A DNA stretch of 64,000 nucleotides from Semisulcospira habei (taxonomy: Eukaryota; Mollusca; Gastropoda; Semisulcospiridae): the NCBI GenBank assembly GCA_036245525.1, contig BTPG01000003.1, forward strand, positions 194,544,225-194,608,224, read 5' to 3'. Both the position numbers and the translations under genes were made by a program. Below, piece by piece: positions 60,474 through 64,000 of the stretch (positions within the stretch are counted from its first letter, which is position 1; every line of letters begins with the position of its first letter). The notes under the pieces were generated by a model. That model was given only the letters and a program-made list of their open reading frames with translations. It made no database searches and had not been told where the DNA came from.

Positions 60474-60669
60474 ACAAGTGTGCACGTTTTCCACGAGGCT
60501 GCTCAATTTAAAGGCATTGTTCTTTGCACCCTCACAATAATTTTTGCACAGTCGCTCCTCGCCTCGCCCACTTACCAGTGTGCGATCGCGATTTTATGTC
60601 GCGAATGTGGACTTGCGTTACCTCCCTTGAGGTCACGGTCAATTTGTCACGTGACCAGGCAGCGCAAAG
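60474..60669 (+). promoter_or_regulatory. Probable promoter and 5' leader of the FBXL14-like gene
   Basis: The 196 bp between a family B element and the start codon are free of repeats. They contain 'GCGATCGCGATTTTATGTCG' and the E-box below. The transcription start cannot be placed; no clear TATA box is seen. A TTAA-bounded repeat so close upstream suggests that the basal promoter is short. Confidence 0.4.
60646..60655. promoter_or_regulatory. Palindromic E-box GTCACGTGAC
   Basis: A perfect 10-bp palindrome 15 bases before the FBXL14 start codon. The sequence matches the preferred site of USF/MITF/TFE bHLH-zip factors. A role in this gene is inference from position. Confidence 0.45.
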
Positions 60670-61872
60670 ATGGAGGGCGGGCAGGCCTTTCCTGTCGAAA
60701 TATCGTGCCTGTTTCCAGAGATTCTGACGATAATATTCGGTTACCTGGACGTGCGAGATAAGGGCAGGGTAGCTCAGGTGTGTGTGAAGTGGAGGGATGC
60801 CGCTTACAACCGCTGTGTGTGGCGCAACGTGGAGGCGAGACTACATTTGCGGCGTGCAAACCCGTCTTTGTTTCCAAGCCTTGTGAAGCGTGGGATCCGG
60901 CGTGTGCAAGTTTTAAGTTTACGTCGCAGTCTCCGCGATGTTGTGACAGGAATTCCAAACGTTGAGAGTCTGAATTTGAGTGGGTGTTTCAATATCACGG
61001 ACACAGGACTCACACAGGCCTTTCCCCAGGACTTGCAGACTCTAACGGTGCTAAACTTGAGTCTTTGCAAGCAAGTAACTGACTTGGGCCTCGGGCGTAT
61101 TGCTCAGCATTTGAAAAACTTGGAGATTCTGGAGTTGGGTGGTTGTTCAAATGTTACCAACACGGGGGTGCTATTCATCGCAGTGGGACTGAGAAAACTT
61201 CGAAGTTTAAACCTGAGAAGCTGTCGTCTTGTTTCGGATCAGGGTATTGGGTATCTGGCCGGACAGCACCCACAAACTAAGTGCGGGAACCCTGATTTGG
61301 AACATTTGGGTTTGCAGGACTGTCAAAAACTGACAGACCAAGCTTTGAAGCACGTGAGTGTTGGACTGTGTGCACTGAAAACTATCAACCTTAGTTTCTG
61401 TGCCAGTGTTACAGACACAGGAATCAAATTCCTTTCCAAAATGCCAAGCTTGCAGGAGTTGAACCTTCGAAGCTGTGATAACATCAGTGACATTGGGCTG
61501 GGATATCTTTCAGAGGGTGGGGCACGGCTGACGGCACTAGATGTCAGTTTCTGTGACAAGGTAGGAGACCAGGGTCTGATGTTTCTCTCACAGGGACTGT
61601 TCAGTCTGCGTAGTCTCAGTCTGAATGCGTGCAATGTCAGTGACGACGGAATTCAGCGTGTCGTCACAACACTCCATGACCTGACAACGCTCAATATTGG
61701 TCAGTGTTCTCGCATCAGTGATCGGGCACTTGGACTGATTGCAGATAAACTGCGGCGCCTGACATCTATTGATTTGTATGGATGCACACAGATCACCACA
61801 GTGGGGTTGGAGAAAATAATGCAACTTCCAAGTTTGTCAACCCTGAATCTTGGACTCTGGCATAAGAGATGA
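60670..61872 (+). CDS. FBXL14: F-box and leucine-rich repeat protein 14-like, substrate receptor of an SCF ubiquitin ligase
   Basis: An intact 400-codon single-exon gene. The F-box lies at about residues 10-50 ('SCLFPEILTIIFGYLDVRDK', then 'RVAQVCVKWRDAAY'), which would bind Skp1. From about residue 70 to the end run some eleven cysteine-containing leucine-rich repeats of the AMN1 type, for example 'VESLNLSGCFNITDTGL', 'LEILELGGCSNVTNTGV', 'LQELNLRSCDNISDIGL' and 'LTALDVSFCDKVGDQGL'. The closing 'LSTLNLGLWHKR' matches the conserved family end NLGLW. Known FBXL14 proteins (fly Partner of paired, Ppa) are about 400-420 residues and target factors such as Paired and Snail. I chose ATG 60670 because the conserved N-terminus begins just after it. 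No upstream coding exon is needed. Substrates in this animal are unknown. Confidence 0.95.
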   Translation: MEGGQAFPVEISCLFPEILTIIFGYLDVRDKGRVAQVCVKWRDAAYNRCVWRNVEARLHLRRANPSLFPSLVKRGIRRVQVLSLRRSLRDVVTGIPNVESLNLSGCFNITDTGLTQAFPQDLQTLTVLNLSLCKQVTDLGLGRIAQHLKNLEILELGGCSNVTNTGVLFIAVGLRKLRSLNLRSCRLVSDQGIGYLAGQHPQTKCGNPDLEHLGLQDCQKLTDQALKHVSVGLCALKTINLSFCASVTDTGIKFLSKMPSLQELNLRSCDNISDIGLGYLSEGGARLTALDVSFCDKVGDQGLMFLSQGLFSLRSLSLNACNVSDDGIQRVVTTLHDLTTLNIGQCSRISDRALGLIADKLRRLTSIDLYGCTQITTVGLEKIMQLPSLSTLNLGLWHKR

Positions 61873-62584
61873 CCAGAAATCACAAACACACAAATTTGAC
61901 CTCCTTATGGATGCATCCACCAGTGCTGTGCGCAGTACTGGTGGCTACATGCATAGAGCTGGTTTAACTTTTAAGGCGAAATGTCTTGAAAGTGAAGTGG
62001 TGAAACAGAAAAGATACATGTGTTTTGGTTTCACTGCATCCATAAAATGTATTGTTACATTATCTATAACAGTATATTTTTTTCACAGTAAATTTTGTCA
62101 CATTGTATCATAATTTGCTCATTTTTCTATCAGTGAACTTTTCCTTGTTCAATTATTTTTAACCTTCACTGTGCATCCTGGAGGACCCAGAAGGGTGATT
62201 AATTGCAAATATTTCATTTACTACTGGGAATATTTCAGTGAAATTGTAAAAATGCTCCAAGCTCATAAAAGACTACATTTTGCCAAAATATGTTAATAAT
62301 TGATGAAAAAATGTGTGGATTTTTCCTACACACAAACGATGGTGTTGGTCGTGCAGGACCCATACTTTTTAAAGAGTTAGCAAGGTGAATATTCCTGTCC
62401 GAATGATGTTGGTCCTACAGGACCCATACAGTTTGTAAAGAGTCAAAGATGAAAAAATTGCATCTCGCCAAAATTTTTCCTTTTTTTTTTTTTTTTTTTT
62501 TTTTCCTTAGCCCTTTCATTACTGAATTGTCTCGTTCGTGGATACCACCGAGTACTGCTTTTATAAAGTTCTGTATTACCCCTG
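61873..62584 (+). other. 3' region of FBXL14 with repeated 'CAGGACCCATAC' motif
   Basis: AT-rich sequence that probably includes the 3' untranslated region. No AATAAA is seen, so the end is not placed. The motif 'GATGGTGTTGGTCGTGCAGG' plus 'ACCCATACTTTTTAAAGAGT' is repeated as 'GATGTTGGTCCTACAGGACC' plus 'CATACAGTTTGTAAAGAGTC' about 65 bp later, with a weaker version near 62170. A poly(T) run lies at about 62482-62504. Confidence 0.45.
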
Positions 62585-62780
62585 GGGACTGATGTATGGA
62601 CAGAGACTAGAGCCTAAGTCTGAAGCTATCTTCACACGCCTGAGACTAACATGTTAGTAAGACATGCATGAACTGAGACTAGGCCAAGTCTGAAACTATC
62701 TCAGGGACTAAACAGCCCAAATTTAAGCCCACGATTTACTAGGTGTAAAGCGTCTAGTCTCTGACTAATAGCGAATCAAA

Positions 62781-62929
62781 ATGGCAGCCGCTGTCTACAT
62801 GATGTTCCTATCTCGACGAAATCTACGCCGAAATCGAGTATTTAGAGACCGTCGACACACACTAGATGAGTTTGATGATACGAAGCTTCACAAAAAGTTT
62901 CGTTTCAAGCGCCGTGAAATTTATTTTTC
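62781..62929 (+). pseudogene. N-terminal fragment of a HARBI1-like transposase
   Basis: The first 50 or so codons include 'NRVFRDRRHTLDEFDDTKLH' then 'KKFRFKRREIYF', similar in pattern to the conserved N-terminal region of HARBI1-like nucleases. The frame then continues into unrelated retroposon-tail sequence ('GTAAAGCGCTTACGGAGCAC'). The DDE catalytic domain is absent, so this is a remnant. Confidence 0.55.
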
Positions 62930-62944
62930 TTGTACTTTTTGTTC

Positions 62945-63052
62945 TGTGATTTTTGATCTTGTAAAGCGCTTACGGAGCACCATTCATTTGGAGGTTAAGC
63001 GCTATATAAAATTAATGTACATTATTATTATTATTAATATTATTAAAACCAA
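62945..63052 (+). repeat. Retroposon 3' tail inside the Harbinger element
   Basis: 'TTGTAAAGCGCTTACGGAGC' and 'GTTAAGCGCTATATAAAATT' followed by ATT repeats resemble an L2-type 3' end. It replaces the transposase continuation and is probably a later insertion. Confidence 0.5.
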
Positions 63053-63356
63053 AATCGATTAGTACAGTTTACAGGCAGAGTGAAGATGAAACGCAGTGGC
63101 TGTCAAAACACGTGCAGGGCGAAAACTGTTCCCAGCGGCGCATGCTCAGTGGCATTTGGAACTGGATATTCCCAAGTTAAAAATAGCACTTGACACAAGT
63201 TGCGGACTAACATATTTAGTCTCGGACTTGACAGTCTGACTCAAGTCTCAGTTCATGCATCGGAAATATATGCCTCAGTTAGTCCCTACTTAACAAGTTT
63301 CCGACTAGGGCTACGTCGGGGACTTGTCTAGTCTCTGTCCATACATCAGACCCCTG

Positions 63357-64000
63357 CATACTGAGTTTAGAGACTAGAAAAATACCAAAATATAGTAGTG
63401 CACGGGAAAGGCTGATAGTGGAGTACCCATCCACCGCAGATACCCATAACCCTATATTGCTGTGACGGCTTTGGAAGGGCTACACATTGACATCATGTGT
63501 AAGTGTTGTGTGGTTGATTTGGTGACACACAGGTGCAAATATGTGACAAAATGACAGTACATTAACAACACACACCTATGAAGCAAGCAAACATGCATGA
63601 AAACGGATCCAAAAGTGTTTGCATGCTCTTACCATGATAATGATGTGTTGGAAACTCATAATTCAAACTTGTGACTGTGTCTTTGTTTATCGCTGTCACA
63701 TAGCAGTGTCCGCAATGCACACACAGGTGTCAAAAATAAAAAAAAATAACTGTAATAGATCCACTATTATACAGCTTGATTGTCCATGCTTATTCATACA
63801 CTATGTACAGTTACTGGGAGTCTGAAGATGAAATTACTACACTGTTATACACTGTCGTACAGTAACACTGTCACCCTGTATACAGTTGTACCTGTGTGTG
63901 GTACCCAAAAAACAGTTGTCATTACAAACAAAGGTACACGTCACATTTCCGGCACATAATAACAGATTTGCACCTCTTGTATGGGTTGTTCGCATAGCTA
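63357..64000. other. Intergenic stretch without a recognised feature
   Basis: No gene or named repeat family seen up to the window end. A 68-codon open frame at 63619 has no recognisable domain. Confidence 0.4.

Larger units (their letters stand above)
62585..63353. mobile_element. PIF/Harbinger-derived element with transposase N-terminus
   Basis: Inverted ends of about 26 bp: 'GGGACTGATGTATGGACAGA' then 'GACTAG' at the left, and 'CTAGTCTCTGTCC' then 'ATACATCAGACCC' at the right (one mismatch). They are flanked by CTG on both sides (62582-62584 and 63354-63356). Harbinger elements duplicate 3 bp, usually TWA, so CTG is unusual. Inside, a frame at 62781 resembles the start of HARBI1-like transposases. 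The rest of the transposase is gone. Confidence 0.65.

Overview
The window is animal nuclear DNA, most likely from a lophotrochozoan and plausibly a marine mollusc. This is inferred from the mix of RTE-like and L2/CR1-like LINEs, tRNA-derived SINEs, very long microsatellites and a dense load of short palindromic transposons. The species cannot be fixed from the sequence. Only one conventional host gene is convincing: an intact single-exon FBXL14-like F-box/leucine-rich-repeat gene at 60670-61872 on the + strand. An intact tRNA-Glu(CTC) fold (19660-19731, minus) lies inside a dispersed repeat. A 21-codon candidate first exon with a consensus splice donor lies at 18260-18322.

Most of the window is repeats. 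I use these working names. A and A2: elements of about 150-230 bp, bounded by TTAA, around a GGCGCC-tipped hairpin (A has GATTAGC arms and CATTCAGCC ends; A2 has GAATAGC arms and ATCCTGAGGCT-type ends). B: TTAA-bounded elements of about 200 bp around a 'GGCATAGATCCTCATGAGC' hairpin. C: 'CAGTTGCATGAGTGAGCTTA' hairpins. D: 'TATACTGACGAGCAAAAG' hairpins, perhaps Tc1/mariner-like. E: 'CCCTTTGGCTGTCGGTAGCG' hairpins. F: 'GTCTGTGATTTT' hairpins. G: 'CATCCGGATACGCGG' hairpins. H: 'AATGCGCAAAAGGCCATCGG' hairpins. J: 'AGTGTCGTATAGCG' hairpins. K: G-rich elements with hAT-like CAG ends. L: an unclassified dispersed repeat. Two interrupted host repeats (3.6 kb and 31.9 kb) indicate that the TTAA is the target-site duplication, as in piggyBac or Kolobok elements. 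No transposase for them is present here.

Layout. 0-18 kb: hairpin elements, a degenerate AT-rich tandem repeat (3.3-4.0 kb) and GT and TA microsatellites. 18-24 kb: the candidate exon, a tRNA-Glu-bearing repeat, two LINE 3' ends and a GATA array. 25-34 kb: a tandem duplication with CT and CA arrays, three copies of repeat L, a decayed minus-strand RTE copy and two more tRNA-Glu repeats. 34-42 kb: simple repeats, a minisatellite of about 1.7 kb with a dimeric higher-order pattern, and a 26-bp tandem array. 42-50 kb: SINE and hairpin elements. 50-56 kb: a full-length RTE-like LINE with an intact ORF, followed directly by a 5'-truncated copy, the pair sharing one 14-bp target-site duplication inside a K element. 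56-60 kb: SINEs, two hAT-like elements and an L2-like LINE inserted into a C hairpin. 60-64 kb: FBXL14 and a Harbinger-derived element.

The elements are heavily nested, which gives a relative insertion history. The strongest unusual signals are the LINE dimer (a candidate template-jump product), the hairpin families whose two arms change together, the shared TTAA junctions between neighbouring elements, and the alternating 38/39-bp minisatellite.
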